A program made the translations under genes and the position numbers. Below the pieces are notes generated by a model. The model worked only from the letters and a program-made list of their open reading frames with translations. It did not search any database and was not told where the DNA came from. From Cryptomeria japonica (Eukaryota > Streptophyta > Pinopsida > Cupressales > Cupressaceae), in contig NC_081406.1 in assembly GCF_030272615.1 (NCBI RefSeq), positions 210,898,997 to 210,962,996 on the forward strand: a DNA stretch of 64,000 nt, given 5' to 3'. Shown here in pieces: positions 1 to 12,943 of this stretch. Within the stretch, counting starts at the first letter, position 1. Every line of letters starts with the position of its first letter.

Positions 1-2451
1 ATGTCAGATAATATCAGCGAAGAACAAAATAAGGAGACAATTGCTAGATTATGGTCTAGCTTGAAAAGAAAAGGTGATGGGAAATGTTATTGTCCCTGCA
101 AAATTTGTAAGGGCTTAAAGACTAGAAGACTTCTAATCAAAACAACTAAGAAACATTGTAGGCAGCATGGTCACATTGAAGGGGGACATGATTATCATCC
201 ACTGGTAAGTTGTTCATTATATCGTTTTAACAATTTATATACATAAGAAATCACTTGATAATGAGATCATGATCATGGTTTATTTATGTTCATCATTTTA
301 ATATAGGTCGAGCACCCCAAGGCACATGATGTGGACCAACACAACCTGAAGAATATGGTTTTCGAAGTGGAGGAACATGGAGGTGTGAATATCGAAGCTG
401 AAGATAATGATCCCATGGAAGATGACGATCATGCACCAGAAAACACAATTGAAGATGATAGTACAAATACATTGATCCATGACACATTTAGTATTGGCAT
501 AGCTGATCATGATGATCAGGATGACCTTGATGTTTATGATTTACCTCTTCTTGAGAAGGCATATGAGCCCCTTTACAAAGGCTCCCAAACAACTCTTCTC
601 TCTATTGTATTGTTGTTGGTGAACTTGAAGGTTATGAATGGTTTATCCAACATAACAATCTCATGTATGTTAAGGTGTGTCATACATGTCATTACAGTTA
701 ATAAATGGTGAATCATGTACCATTAATATTCTTTATATTAACACCTCAAACTTCTTTTTTTTGTTGTAGATTGATAGGTGAGTTTTTCTTACCACCATCA
801 AATATTCTAACTCGCTCATACCGAGAATTATCTGCCATTATGAAAGATATTGGAATGGAGTATCAAACAATAGATGCTTATCCCAATGATCATATTATAT
901 ATCATAAACAACATGAATTTGGAACAGAATGCCCTGAATGTCATATCAGTAGATATCGAACAGATCAAATAACAAAAAAGGTGCCTCGCAAGGTTCTTCG
1001 TTATATTCCCATTATTCCACGTATGCAACGATTATTCAGGTGCACTAGCTTGGCACAATTTATGGATTACCATGCATGCAATAGAAGTTGAGATGACATT
1101 ATTCAAATGCCTATGGATGGTTCAGCATTTATGGACATAGAGGAAAAGTGGCCACACTTTAAAGAAGAACCTTGTAATCTCAGGCTTTCATTGGTAGCGG
1201 ACGGTGTCAATCCATTTGGAGAGTTGAGATCTGTTTACTCGGTGTGGCCTATTTTTGTTATCAACAATAATATTCCTCCATGGATGTCAATAAAGAGGGA
1301 GCACATAATGTTGGCAATGATTGTTCTAGGTATTTTATCATTTAATAGTCATCTACATTTAATTATAAATATTGTAGTAAAATGGTCATAATAATTATGT
1401 AATGTTTTTGTTCATTCCACTAGGCAAGTACCAAGTTAAAGATATGAATGTATATATTGAGCCTCTTATCAACGAGTTGTTGGAGTTATGGAATGGTGTG
1501 ACCATGTATGACATCTCTAGACCAATAGGACAAAGACAATTTCAATTCCATGCAATGCTTGTATGGACAATACATGATGCCCCAGGGCTAACACATTTTT
1601 GTGGTACGTTATAGTGTTCAAGTTGCGCATGATAATTATAATTATAAAAATTAACAGATTTAATAGAATTATACGTTATCTTGTAGGTCTTCAAACAAAG
1701 GGAAAATTTGCATGTCCAGTTTGTGGTCCAAAGATGAAATCCCGTCATTCAAAATTTTTAGGAAAGCAGGTGTTTGATGAGTATATGCACTTCCTTCACA
1801 AAAATCATAAGTACTGGAATACTGAAAAACATATTTTCAATGGGAAAGAAGAGACTACATCAAAGCCATGAAGAATGACTCCTCACTTATGGAAGTTGGA
1901 ATATAATAGAATTAATCATCAAGGTAATGTCATTCCATCTAATGGTTTATGTTTGGAATTTGAATTTTTCTATCGTGTTTTGTTTACTGATGATGTAATT
2001 GATGATATTGAAGGTTGTCAAGGCATGGATGACCACCTTCCAAAGGGACTAAAAAGTTATCCCAGACAATTCAGTAGGTTGCCTTACTATGAGCAGCTAC
2101 AAATTGTGCATTTGTTTGATACAATGCATATTGGAAAGAATATAACAGAGACATTATGGAAAATATTGGATGGAAGGCGTGACAAAGAAAAAATTGTCAA
2201 AATTTGTAGTGACATTGTGGAATCCAATCGTGCAATGAAAAATGTCATTCAATCAAATAGCAATGGAGATCAGATTAATATAAGTGCCCTTCCTTGGTTA
2301 TTAATGAAGCAGCAAAGCAATTCTATAAAAGAAGTCATACGAAAAATTTGATTTCCCATAGGATTTGCTGCGAACATAAACAATCTCATATCAAAGAAGA
2401 GTGAATTTGGGCCAGGGATGAAAATGCATGATTGGCATACCTTCATTAAGG
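1..2451 (+). pseudogene. TNP2-type CACTA transposase, N-terminal and catalytic exons (decayed)
   Basis: The start encodes a transposase-associated domain with Cys/His spacing (CYCPCKICKG, then HCRQHGH). Conserved TNP2 blocks follow: DLPLLEKAYEPLYKGS (about 535), TECPECHISRY (about 930), LRLSLVADGVNPFGELRS (about 1180), YSVWPIFVINNNIPPWM, and FACPVCGPK (about 1700). GT...AG introns are visible near 205-306, 675-769, 1330-1424 and 1603-1686. In-frame stops occur at 1089-1091, 1869-1871 and 2349-2351, so this copy cannot make a full protein. Known TNP2 proteins bind the terminal repeats and cut and join the DNA in the nucleus. The start at base 1 happens to be an ATG, but the real gene may begin upstream. 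Confidence 0.88.
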
Positions 2452-2583
2452 TAATTCGCGTTCTTGTGTATTTACTATATATTTGTATACTGCGCATGTA
2501 CTTTTCATTGTATTATGTTAGAAAACAATGAAAAGATCATTTTATGATTGTTGCAATACGTTCTACCTCTATCTCTCCCAGAC

Positions 2584-3204
2584 CACTTCGACAATAATAT
2601 TAAGCAAGTCATATATGATCTTGGAAAATACATGAGGTAAGTAGTGATGTTTGTTCAATTTGTTGTATAGATATTATATTTGCCATTTGTTTTACTTGTT
2701 ATGCAATATATTGTATATTATTTTGTAAAGTCTCGTTTATATATTTTTGCGTCTTCAATCTCTTTTAGGTGGTTGTCATCTAAACAAATCCACAAGGAAG
2801 ATATAAAATATTGGAAGAGAAAAATCCCTCATCTAATGTGTGAAATGCAAAAGTGTCTACCTTCAACTTTTTTCAATGCACAAGAACACTACCTCATACA
2901 CCAAGTTGAGGAAATTGAATTGTGTGGACCTGTACACACTAGGTCAATGTGGATGGTTGAGAGGCACTTGAAATTTTTGAAGGCTTTGGTTCGACAAAGA
3001 GCACATCCTGAGGGTTCTATGGTGGAGGGATATATAGTATACCAAACTATGGTGTACATTACTGAATATCTTCCTAAGTTTGCAGCAAAAATCCACGTAG
3101 ATCGCATTTGGGATCCCAACCCCATTAATAAATTCGAAGGGGAGCACTTGATGGGGAAAGTGAGATTAAAGAAAGTGAGAGGTAATTATAAGATGTTATT
3201 GTAG
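2584..3204 (+). pseudogene. CACTA transposase, DUF4218 region
   Basis: A short exon at about 2578-2636 (PDHFDNNIKQVIYDLGKYMR) ends at a GTAAGT donor. After an intron that ends TTTTAG near 2769, the frame continues as WLSSKQIHKEDIKYW and carries the DUF4218 signature: LPSTFFNAQEHYLIHQVEEI, then GPVHTRSMW, VERHLKFLKALVRQRAHPEG and SMVEGYIV. DUF4218 normally follows the TNP2 catalytic part in the same protein, as here. The frame ends in a stop at 3202-3204; more transposase-like sequence without clear motifs continues to about 3470, with one further in-frame stop. Confidence 0.87.
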
Positions 3205-4131
3205 TAAATTAATTCTTCATCTTCTAAATAAATCAGTTGTAAGTGGTCTATTAATTATTTGTACAATTGGTTGGGAGTGGGATGCGCTACATTTGTATAT
3301 TGCAAACAATCTTGATTGGATGATGGTGTGGATTGAATGATGTCAACATTCTAGTCGCACATTAACATGGGATGGTGTCACTTCATTGGTTAAAGAAGCT
3401 CATCATAATGGAGATTCCAATGTTACACAAAGGGAAATTGATTTAGCATATAGTTTAAGAGATCAACAGGTACGTATAATTTTATTAATCACCCATATGT
3501 TTATCAACTCATGATGCAATAATTTTAATATGCTAGACATATTGCAAGTCAAACACCACAAGGCTATGTCCTGCAATGGTCATAAATTTCGCATCAAATA
3601 GTTGGATGACACGAAGAAAACTTGTGATTATGGGATAACTGTAGTCTTTGAGGTGACCAATATTTCTTCTAGAAATGGCATACATCCTCAAGAGTCTCAA
3701 AATCGATACTATGGCATTTTGGATGATATACTTGAGTGTGACTTTAATTCCTTCAAATTAATTATGTTCGTCGTCAAATGGTATAGGCTACGACTGAATA
3801 AAAATGATCCTGATAGAACTCTTATCGAACATGATAATGGATTTACAATGGTTAATACAAGGTCGTTTGAACGAGTTGGGGATGAGCCCTATGTTCTTCC
3901 AAGTCAATGTGAGTAGGTATTTTACTCGGAGGTTCCACATAAACCGGGTTGGTCATTTGTTGTTAGACATGATCCAAGAGGAAGGCTGATAATGTATAAT
4001 GTGATGGAAGAAGAAGATACCGAAGAAGTAGAAGATGATATAGATGATGATCACGATCAACAGTTAGTCGATGATGTTCCTGACGGAAATGTACACGAAG
4101 AAGAAGCTGATGATGATGATGCTACTACTGC

Positions 4132-4223
4132 TGATGATGATGGTGATGGTGATGGTGATGGTGATGGTGATGGTGATGGTGATGGTGATGGTGATGGTGA
4201 TGGTGATGGTGATGGTGATGGTG
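4132..4223. repeat. (GGTGAT)n hexanucleotide microsatellite
   Basis: About 14 near-perfect GGTGAT units lie inside the transposase C-terminal frame and encode alternating Gly-Asp. The unit length keeps the frame open, so expansion or contraction does not break the ORF. Confidence 0.95.
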
Positions 4224-4266
4224 AACACAATGACAATGACGACGATGACAACGACGACAACGACGG

Positions 4267-4380
<114 letters not shown>

Positions 4381-4553
4381 GTTGGATGAAGAAGAAGATC
4401 AATGACATGAATGAAATGTATGAGATGCGATTATTATATTATCTATTTAATATTGATATCTTGATAGAAATTGATTTGACTTATATGGTTACATAAATAA
4501 TTCATATGTTTTGAATTCTAATGCCATTACTTAATTAATTCATGATGCACCTC

Positions 4554-4790
4554 TAGCTATGTGATAGATGGTGATTTAAAATACATATGTGATGGATTAC
4601 ATGCTTATGATGATACATGTGACATTTTTTGAGCTTTGTGTTTATTTATGGAATGTGGACTACTTATTAGCTACGTGATGGATGGTGATTTATGATACGT
4701 ATGTGATGGATTACATGTTTATGATGATACATATGTGATTCTTATGATGCTCAATTACATATATGATGATACATATGTGATGCTTATGAT
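4554..4790. repeat. Imperfect 114-bp tandem duplication in CACTA spacer
   Basis: The segment starting TAGCTATGTGATAGATGG at 4554 recurs at 4668 as TAGCTACGTGATGGATGG, with the same following order of GATTTA, CATATGTGATGG and TTATGATGATACAT. Shorter ATGATGCTTATGATGCT echoes follow. The whole 4406-5183 stretch shows no gene; it separates the transposase from the SET-like frame. Confidence 0.7.
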
Positions 4791-5183
4791 GCTTATGATA
4801 CTGCAGTATTTATTGTTTATCAAATTACAAATGTAATGCTTATGATGCTCAATTGTTGGTGCAGGAACCTGAACCCCTTTGACAAGGATCCTGCACAGTC
4901 TCATGGATCGACAGGTATAAGTCAATACACCTTATAGAAATAATATATTTTTTAAAAATTACAAGAAAAACAAACTTCCTCAGTTTTTCAAACCTCAACA
5001 TTAGCAGCAAATCTAATACAGTTATCAACACTTGAGGCCCCAGTTGGACTTACTCAAATTTTAATCTCAACGTCAACTTTATGGCCGACTTCTTCATCAA
5101 TATTACCCTCATTTGCAAAATATCTCTCTCATTACCAACTAACTCTCTCATTTGATGGTGCACAGGTATCACCAAATAGGTAT

Positions 5184-5951
5184 TTGTCAGATGTGTCTTC
5201 CTCGAGTAAGGGAAATGCAGGAATAGAAGAGGAAAGTGAGACATGTAGTAGATCTCAAATAGGGAGATCAACTAGAGGTCAAAAGATTAGAAGAAAATTC
5301 AATAAACACATGGAATTTTTTCTTGCTCAAGGGGGGTCATGTTCTTATGATGATGAGACCAAAGGCGACATTGAGGTGCCCTTGAGGTACAAACATCTAC
5401 TGAAAAAATGTGTACCCAAGGAACTTCCTCCAATAAACACTGATTTTTGTGTTAATGAGAGGATATATTGCATAGCACCTTTGTTGTTACATGGTTTGGG
5501 CCTATTTTCCATGGACAGCATAAAGGTCTGTTAAAACAAAGTTGTTGAATTGATGGAGTTTGTTGAACCTTGTTACAATTATAATGATTGGATGCAGATT
5601 GTTCAATATAAAAAAAGTATGCGTAGGTATGCACTGTCAGGCAATTATATACAACAAAAAGATAATGATCAAAGTAAATGAGTGGCTATATACATTGATG
5701 GAAGGCCAAAAGCAACAGGGAATATTGCAAGTTTTATAAATAGTACACGACCTGGGTCAACTAATAAGCAACCCAATTGCATATTTGAGGCACGTGAGGG
5801 AAATTGTGTGTTTGTATGTGTGATAAAATCAATAAGTGCAGGGGGAGAGTTGCTAATCGATTACAATTTGAATCGTATAGATACAAACAAAGTTACTATC
5901 ATGGGGGTGGTACATACTATATATATACCATTTAAGCCAACTTCCAATTAA
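5184..5951 (+). pseudogene. SET-domain-like protein frame carried in the CACTA element
   Basis: The first part (5184-5534) is basic, then encodes HGLGLFSMDSI, which matches the G-x-G strand that opens a SET domain. After a frame break near 5533 and a TGA at 5679-5681, the frame continues with VAIYIDGRPKATGNIASFIN, then a Cys in NKQPNCIFEA, and finally SAGGELLIDYNLNRID. The IASFIN...PNC block resembles the NHS-xx-PNC SET motif and GGELLIDYN the closing GEELxYDY motif. SET domains usually methylate lysines with S-adenosylmethionine. Whether the two halves are exons or broken by mutation cannot be told without transcripts. It lies between the two usual CACTA genes on the same strand. Confidence 0.68.
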
Positions 5952-6046
5952 TGAATCCAATAAACCATTGTATTATTAAGTTTTTTTGCTAAGTCTATTG
6001 GTTTCATTTCGCTAACGCTTTTATATTTTTTCTTTGTCACAGGGCC

Positions 6047-7016
6047 ACATGGATCCACCACATAGCACAGATAGGGGTGTAGGTCCTGACACTTCTACGG
6101 AGCAAGTAAACCTCATTGTAATTGTACAAATTAGATAGAAGCAAACTGTTACATTATGATCTTTTCTTGAGTGTTTTGAAGTAATTTTGATAGTGTTAAT
6201 TATATTATTGTCACAGACAAATGTTCGGGATAAGGGAAAGGAACCTACAGTACCTCAGCACCACCATAGGGATGTGGGGCGCTCGACGGTGTTATGCGTT
6301 GATGACATCGCACTTAGCGCAAACCCTATACAATTGGTACAAAAGAATATTAGAAAAATTAGCCAAGAGATTGTTGATTTGGCAACCATAAGTCCTCAGA
6401 CTGATGAGATAACAGAGAGGGTGCAACTATTGTTACGGACAGTGGAAAACTTGCAAGTAAGCAGTAATGAAAGCTTTAATCATAACAAAAGTTCAATAAT
6501 GGTTTATATTTTTTTCTCTTTTATGTCATTAACTAAAATATGTATGTGTTGTTTTTACAGAAATTTATAAGGCCTCATCATCCTGGTGGCGATGATCAGG
6601 GTATTGCGGGTAGTTTGGGTGATGACCATGTTCTATATATTAAAACCACTCCTTTGGACTTGTCAACTTGTTTTTTTAAAGTTTTATATATTTTATGTAT
6701 TACTCTTCAGGTGCTGACATGGGTCTGAGTTCGACCCCAACTGTATTGTCGACTGCAATGTTGGCAACACATAGCATGCAGACATCATTTGTTGCACCGG
6801 CTCGTGTTGACCCGCCCACTGGTGGTAGATCCCTCTTTTTCTCTCTCTTTCGTTATGTGTTTATTACCCTTGAAGTGTTCTTTCTTGGAGGCATTTCATA
6901 GTGGATTCATTTACTGTGGTAGGAGATGCACATGAGGATGCGCCAGAGGTGACTACTGGTGATAACATACAATCATTTCCTGGATCTTCCCGTATTGCTA
7001 GTATGGGAACGTTGTA
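6047..7016 (+). pseudogene. CACTA second gene, 5' exons (low-complexity, possible coiled coil)
   Basis: Short + strand blocks separated by plausible GT...AG introns include GPHMDPPHSTDRG (about 6041), a block at 6220-6455 with RKISQEIVDLATISPQTDEI and ERVQLLLRTVENLQ (probable short helix or coiled coil), RPHHPGGDDQGIAGSLGDDH (about 6570) and MLATHSMQTSFVAPARVDPP (about 6757). A block from 6900 has an in-frame TAG near 7014. No enzyme motif is visible. Position and orientation suggest it is the upstream part of the TNPA-like gene ending near 8071; function is not shown. Confidence 0.45.
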
Positions 7017-7382
7017 GGCCACATTGGTGGTGAGCGACGAAGAATTGAATCCCTTGAAGATACAGAAGGTTTCAGGTACTTTAAAATTATTATTATAGAT
7101 AGTCTAATTGTAATTTACTTACTGATCACTCATTTTGGACTAATGATCCCATGTTTTTTTGCAGGAAATGATACTTTTTATAAAAATCTTAATGACATTA
7201 CATTGCAGATATTTGGGCCCACCGTACATAAAAGGTGGAACATCATACGTGAACTAACCCTTATCCACTATTTTGATTTTATATCATTGCTAGAATAGTT
7301 TTCCTTTTATCCATTTCTTGAACTATATCAAAGGTAGCTTCAATTTATTTCTAAATCTAACAAGTTTGTTTTTGCTTTAAAG

Positions 7383-8071
7383 GTGGAATGACCAAGAAAA
7401 AAAGTTAAAAGATGAACTCACAAACCGTATGGTAGGGTTGTTTGGAAATGACACATTCGACAAGACTAAGCTCCTGGAAAAAGCTGGCACATATCTAAAG
7501 TATGTGAGGGACCAATACAGGACACATTTAGAGAAGAATGTAAAGTACGAGCGTCCCCCTATGATTCCAGAGAGGGAGTGGAAGGACTTGATTTTGGATG
7601 CGAATGAGAGAATTGAAAGGAAAAAAGAAAATACACCACTAGATGCTAGAAGAAGATATGTGATACTATTAAGAATGTAATTGTGTCCTAATTACTCTTT
7701 ATATTTATATAATCTAACATATTTCAAAGGGGGAGTGGCCCCATCAGGTAAAGAGTGTAACGGTTATGTTCTTTAAATTAATGAAATACTTGTAACAATA
7801 ATAATTTTTTTTTTTGAATTTAACCCAATTCTTTGTTATTGCAGAGGACCCCCCTTTGGTTCAGCATCCTCGTCCTTTGTATAGGACTAGGCATACATCA
7901 AGAGCACGAGAAGAGGGCAGAACATCCGAAGATGGGGGAAATGATGAAGAAGACGATGCTCCACTTAGACTTTACGTAGCTTCAAAAAAAAACAAAGAAA
8001 GAAATGATTGTAATCTACCTTATTTGACAATGACTGATTTTTATGTGTTAATGAATGTAATTATGTGCTAA
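7383..8071 (+). pseudogene. TNPA-like CACTA accessory protein, 3' exons
   Basis: The frame 7383-7680 encodes a highly charged segment: WNDQEKKLKDELTNRMVGLF, then KAGTYLKYVRDQYRTHLEK, RPPMIPEREWKDLILDANER and ENTPLDARRRYVILLRM. This resembles the region shared by plant Ptta/En/Spm accessory transposon proteins, which bind subterminal repeats. A further block at 7845-8010 (EDPPLVQHPRPLYRTRHTSR, then an acidic EEDD stretch) could be a last exon after a TTGCAG acceptor at 7844. Domain assignment is by general pattern only, since no diagnostic residues are known to me. Confidence 0.5.
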
Positions 8072-9729
8072 TGAATGTTCATGAATGATATGTGTTGATG
8101 ATTATTGATGAATGTTGCGTGTTAATGAAAGTTAATGAATTTTATGTGTTAATGAACGTTATGTGATAGAGAATGAATGTTATATTTTAATAATGGATGA
8201 AAGAATGAATGAATGTTAGATGTTAATGGGGAATTTAGAGTGATGTTGGGGGGGGGCGAGGGGAGGGGCCAAATGAGCTTCCACCTTCACGTGGTTGGCC
8301 CTGTTAAGTAGAGAATATTAAACTATTCTCGAAACAAAGCAAAGCTCAATAAGATAACACACTTTTCAATATTTCATTATGTTGCACAATTAATCTTATT
8401 GAATAATGTACGTATATTGAATCTTAATTGCAGGGTCCAACAGAGCCAACACGAACAACACCATGGTGCAACTGCAAAAGTTGTGAATATGCCTCATCAT
8501 GAATAAAGCTGAATTAGCGCATTCTCTGTAAAATCTCAAATGCTCTATACTTTGGAAGTTTTGAAATTTTTATGCTCATATCAGTCCCCTGCCTAAAAGC
8601 TTTTTTCCTTGATTTGTTTGTGATACACATTGAGAGATTTTTGTTTTCCTTTTATTTATGCATGTCTTGACGATTCTCCACATGCTTCCCATTCTTATTT
8701 AGATTGTTGTATTTTTACATATGTTGGAATCTGTAGTTCCACGTACATGTTTTCTATGTTCTTTGTAACTGCATGAAAAGGTGTAAAATGTGGGTATAGT
8801 CCAAAATCTTGATTACCAACAAGCTATTGTTGCTTAATAGTTCTAGTGTTTGTATTAATTGAAACAGTTTAACCCTTTTAACATGTTTCATAGCAAACCT
8901 GCACTTTGTATGCAATCTTATTGTTATAGTTCAATTACTAAGGTGATGTGATTTTCAAAAGTATTCAGACGAAAACAAAATTGGTTTTCATTTATGTATT
9001 TTATTAAAATTTTAGAGTTTCCTCGTGAACATTTAAACTTAGAAGGATTTAAAAATTCAATACAAGAGTACTGGACATAATTTCTGGAGATAGAACTGAA
9101 ACTCTCTCCCATGACTTCAGATTGTTTCCATGCTCTCTAGGCTAGTAGCTTTCAGACACAAAACATAGGTCTTCTAAATTCTGTCCCAACATTAATTAGT
9201 TCCTTTCTCTTCTTTTTCATCCTTTTGGAAAGAGAATTGGAAATTGTTAGGAACGAACATCTTCCTAGGTGATTTGTTAAAATACAATGGGGAACTCAAT
9301 CAAATTTTAATTCACTTCATTTTAAGTTATTATCACAATTCATTGAATTATACTTACAAAAGGCTTATATTTCCAAGGTAAAATATCAGTATCTTTCTTG
9401 GGTGATATTAGATAGCAGGGTCTCTTGGCTTAGACAAAATCACCCTCTCATTGTATTCAAAGTAGATGCATAGCAAAGCTAGATGCATCAATCATTAAAT
9501 CATAAACAAACACAAGCTCAAAAATTGTGTTACCAAGTACACTTGGAACCTAGCTTGTAACTAACTAGTTCATACTAGATATTGTTTGGGTATGGTATTC
9601 AATTCTATTAGAATCTACAAAATAAATATTAACCTAGAAATTCATGTAAGTGATAACATTTTTAAAGTTGTTAAATATAAATAATAATAAAATCAAAATA
9701 GCATAACATAGTTGATTTCATAATAGAGA
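8072..9729. other. Non-coding spacer of CACTA element
   Basis: No gene is visible. Short ATGAATGTTATGTG-type repeats follow the last exon (8040-8240), then a G-rich patch GGGGGGGGCGAGGGGAGGGG at about 8248-8270. The rest is AT-rich and resembles 3' UTR and intronic sequence without ORFs of note. Confidence 0.6.
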
Positions 9730-10007
9730 AAATGAAAAAGTTCACAATATCTTCACTCGATATCCAAGATTTTTAATCCATGAGGATGAAGATGAGGATG
9801 AGATAGAAAACCAAAAGACAAGGAATTGTTTATCCAAGTTTCCAAATTTTTGAGGATAAGGAAAAAAACATAATCCTATGAAAGAAGGAGAATGTGCAAG
9901 TCATTATCTCAAGTTAAAAGAAATTACTTAAGTAAACTAAACAAATAAATGCAATATCATACTTACGATAAAACATATCCACTTGGTGAATAAAATGGTA
10001 CATTGGC
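9730..10007. repeat. Direct repeat, copy 1
   Basis: This segment matches 12505-12812 in order: a TCACAATA block, ATCCATGAGGAT, TAGAAAACCAAAA, TTATCCAAGTTTCCAAATTT, GAAGGAGAATGTGCAA, and GATAAAACATATCCA. The copies are diverged and about 2.8 kb apart. They could be remnants of a duplicated segment or of LTRs of an old element; no TG...CA ends or target duplication were found. Confidence 0.75.
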
Positions 10008-12504
10008 ACACCCCCTTAAGTGCAATTGAGGTAAGAAGAAATGGGTCACAAGGTTAGGTATCCATGTAAAATATGAAATAACCCCAAATTATAAAGAGAG
10101 TGTACCCTCTCGAAGTAGAGACTAGAAAATCCATAGGACAAAACTCCATCCCAAGTGACATATGTGAAGGATAATATAGACCCACCCCATCCCCTAAAGT
10201 TGGTGCCTCCACAAAGAAGAGAGAAAAGCAATGTAAAATGTTGAATGGTGAATGTTGTAGTAGGTTCATTTGCAACAAATGATGCACCTTCCTTACAGAA
10301 TATGGAAATCTTGAGTTGTCAAATTGTTGAATTCCCATTCAAGTGGAATGTAGAAAGGAATTTAGATGTATGGTTTTTGAAGCGACTCATGTGTCTTGAT
10401 GTTGATGTTAAGTTGTGATTGTTCCATAGAAGATTCAGGGACTACAATCATTGATGTGTGAGACCTTAATTAATGTGAAATAGAATGTGTCATGTTGCAT
10501 GATATGGTGGGGATAGAACAAGTGAATTTACAATGGGAGATGATGTAACTCGATGGGCATTGTCATCAATGAGAAGACAAATATTCTCAATTGTTTCATC
10601 AATATTTGAAAGGTGAGAGTCCACAAACAGATGTGAAATGTTTAAGTAGGCCTCCCAATGAAATGGATCTCATAGACACAAAGAATCCTATATAGAGAAT
10701 CATTGAGAGCCCTTGAAGAAGCAAATTTGAACTTTGATGAAGCCATACAAGATGGAGGAATATCTTGCAAGAGGAAATCAAAGTCATTATGGTGTCATCT
10801 AGATCTGAAATGTGGTCTACTTTTCAAAAAAGTAAAGATGCTTGATAGGAATGTGTCCTAGTGGGGTGAATCTAGAAGACATATAATCCTATTGCAAAGA
10901 ATCATGGAAAGTTCTAGAAGAAGCAACTTTTAATTCTGAAGTAGCAACGTGTATAAGAGATGTTCTCATTTGTAGATGGAGTATCAAGAGGAGGATCACT
11001 AGTCCATGGACCATGTCATTGTTGTTAAATACCTACGCTTTTGTTCATAGTCACTTGGTGTAGGAATGAATTCAATGAGATAGGGTAGGAGATCCTACAT
11101 AATGTAATTTTTCACTATCCCTTATTTCGAGTACAAATGGTTCTCTGAATTTATCTTGACAATAGAATGTCGGAATTTAATATCATAATCCATGATGAAA
11201 ACTACCAAAAATGGAAATTTATCTTAGTTCGCAATTACAAAATGCTTTTGTATAGGCCTCTCAAAGATTAAGTACATCCAATTGAGACTTTATAAATTGA
11301 GTGTATGTATTAGCAATCTCCCAAATTGTTCAATGGTCTCCAAACCTTGTCAATTTTTTATTTTTATTTTAACTCAAATATGTATGGTATAGGCATATCA
11401 TTGGCTGTGTGATTTTTTTTTTCCTTAAATGCTTCTACGACCAAAAGAGACAAGTTTTAGATGAAAATGGGGTCTTATGGGCCTTTTTGACACAATGGTA
11501 GGTTCTTTAGACCTGAAAATGCCCCAAAAACTAGTCGATTGCCTTAAGTTACAAACAAATCCTTGTTTGTGAGCATGCTTCTTGATCTCCAATTTTGGTG
11601 GAATGAAAGATAATATTGAATTTCTCAAGCCTTTTGGATGCTTCGAAACCACCAAAAAAAAGCTACTTTGATCATTGAAATGTTGTAGTGACTTGGATAA
11701 AAAAAGAAAACTAAGTCTAAACTTTAGAAGTTAGTTTTTTCTTGTCAAATTGTTTTCAATTTTCAAATCATCCAAGGATGCAAGAGGAGTATATTTTGTT
11801 ATGACAAGATAAAAAAAAAACTTAGAATCTTTTGAAACCATTGAAACATGGGGACCCCTTCCCCCCCTCCAAAATCCCTATTTTTTCAAGATGCAATACT
11901 TAGGGGAAACATCCCCTTGCCGCACCACTTAGGGATGTCCTAGGGACTCCAAGGAGTCTCTTGACCATCTTGAGGATGCCTATGAGTCTCCCATGGCCCC
12001 CAATTAGAAACTCCAATTCTAAACAAAAATGGTGAAATTATTGTGAAAATGTCATCCGTATTAAAGGTTTGGCAATGCCCCCTAACCTTGAAGGGGGCTC
12101 TTCCCCAAACCCCCCACAAGGGGCACTACCCATTGACCCCAAACCTCTACCCACCATTCTTATTGTTAATGCAATTGTTTCCATTTTTTTTAAGTTGACT
12201 AGTTTAAACACTTAGTATGCCAAAGTTTCATCTGCAATTCTTATACTTATTCTTAGTTTGTTCCCAAAGTTCCAAAACTCTACCACCATTGTTAATGTTC
12301 AAATTTCAATGCAATCATTGACATATTTTTAATGTTTATTGTAAAATTTACATAGTGTGGCAAAGTTTTATTTACAGTTGTTATACTTATTCTATACAAA
12401 TCCTTTTATAATTAATTTTTAAGTTGTATATTTATTTGCATCCCACCCCACCCCCTTCGTCATCCCCCTATCATCCCCAAACTTAAGCCCTTGGTATGTT
12501 AAGA
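10008..12504. other. AT-rich spacer without genes
   Basis: No supported coding region. A stretch at 11840-12130 is rich in C and G runs (GGGGACCCCTTCCCCCC, GGGGAAACATCCCCTTG) and resembles the composition at 45840-46070, which may be the same degraded repeat family. Small ORFs here have no recognisable motif. Confidence 0.6.
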
Positions 12505-12812
12505 TATGAAAGCTCACAATAGTTTCATTTGATATGTTAATCGAGGAAAAACCTACAATATATAGCTTCCAAGATTCCAAATCCATGAGGATCATGAAGA
12601 GGTAGAAAACCAAAAAAAGAAATTGCTTATCCAAGTTTCCAAATTTGTGACAAGGAAAAAGTAGAATCTCAATCAAAGAAGGAGAATGTGCAACTCATTA
12701 TCTTATTCTACCTAAGTAAAAATATTACCTAATTAAGCTTTTTAATAGTGGAATATCACACTTAGGATAAAACATATCCAAGGTAAATAAAATATTACAT
12801 TGATAGGCTTCT
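12505..12812. repeat. Direct repeat, copy 2
   Basis: Diverged partner of 9730-10007 in the same orientation, with shared blocks such as TTATCCAAGTTTCCAAATTT and GAAGGAGAATGTGCAACTCA. Confidence 0.75.
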
Positions 12813-12943
12813 TTGGTTGCTCTAAAAGTGGTGCCTTATGAATTATGTTCTTGGATACTAAAGTTTCCAAATTCTAGGCACTCTTGATAGCTTCTCGTAG
12901 AGATTGTGATTCGAAGGCTTTAACCAAACCTTTCAATGGTTTC

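Noticed and set aside
10990..11010. CACTAGT at about 10995 as the left end of a short CACTA element ending at 14286
   Set aside because: The bases after CACTAGT do not match the right terminus, and no subterminal motifs follow.
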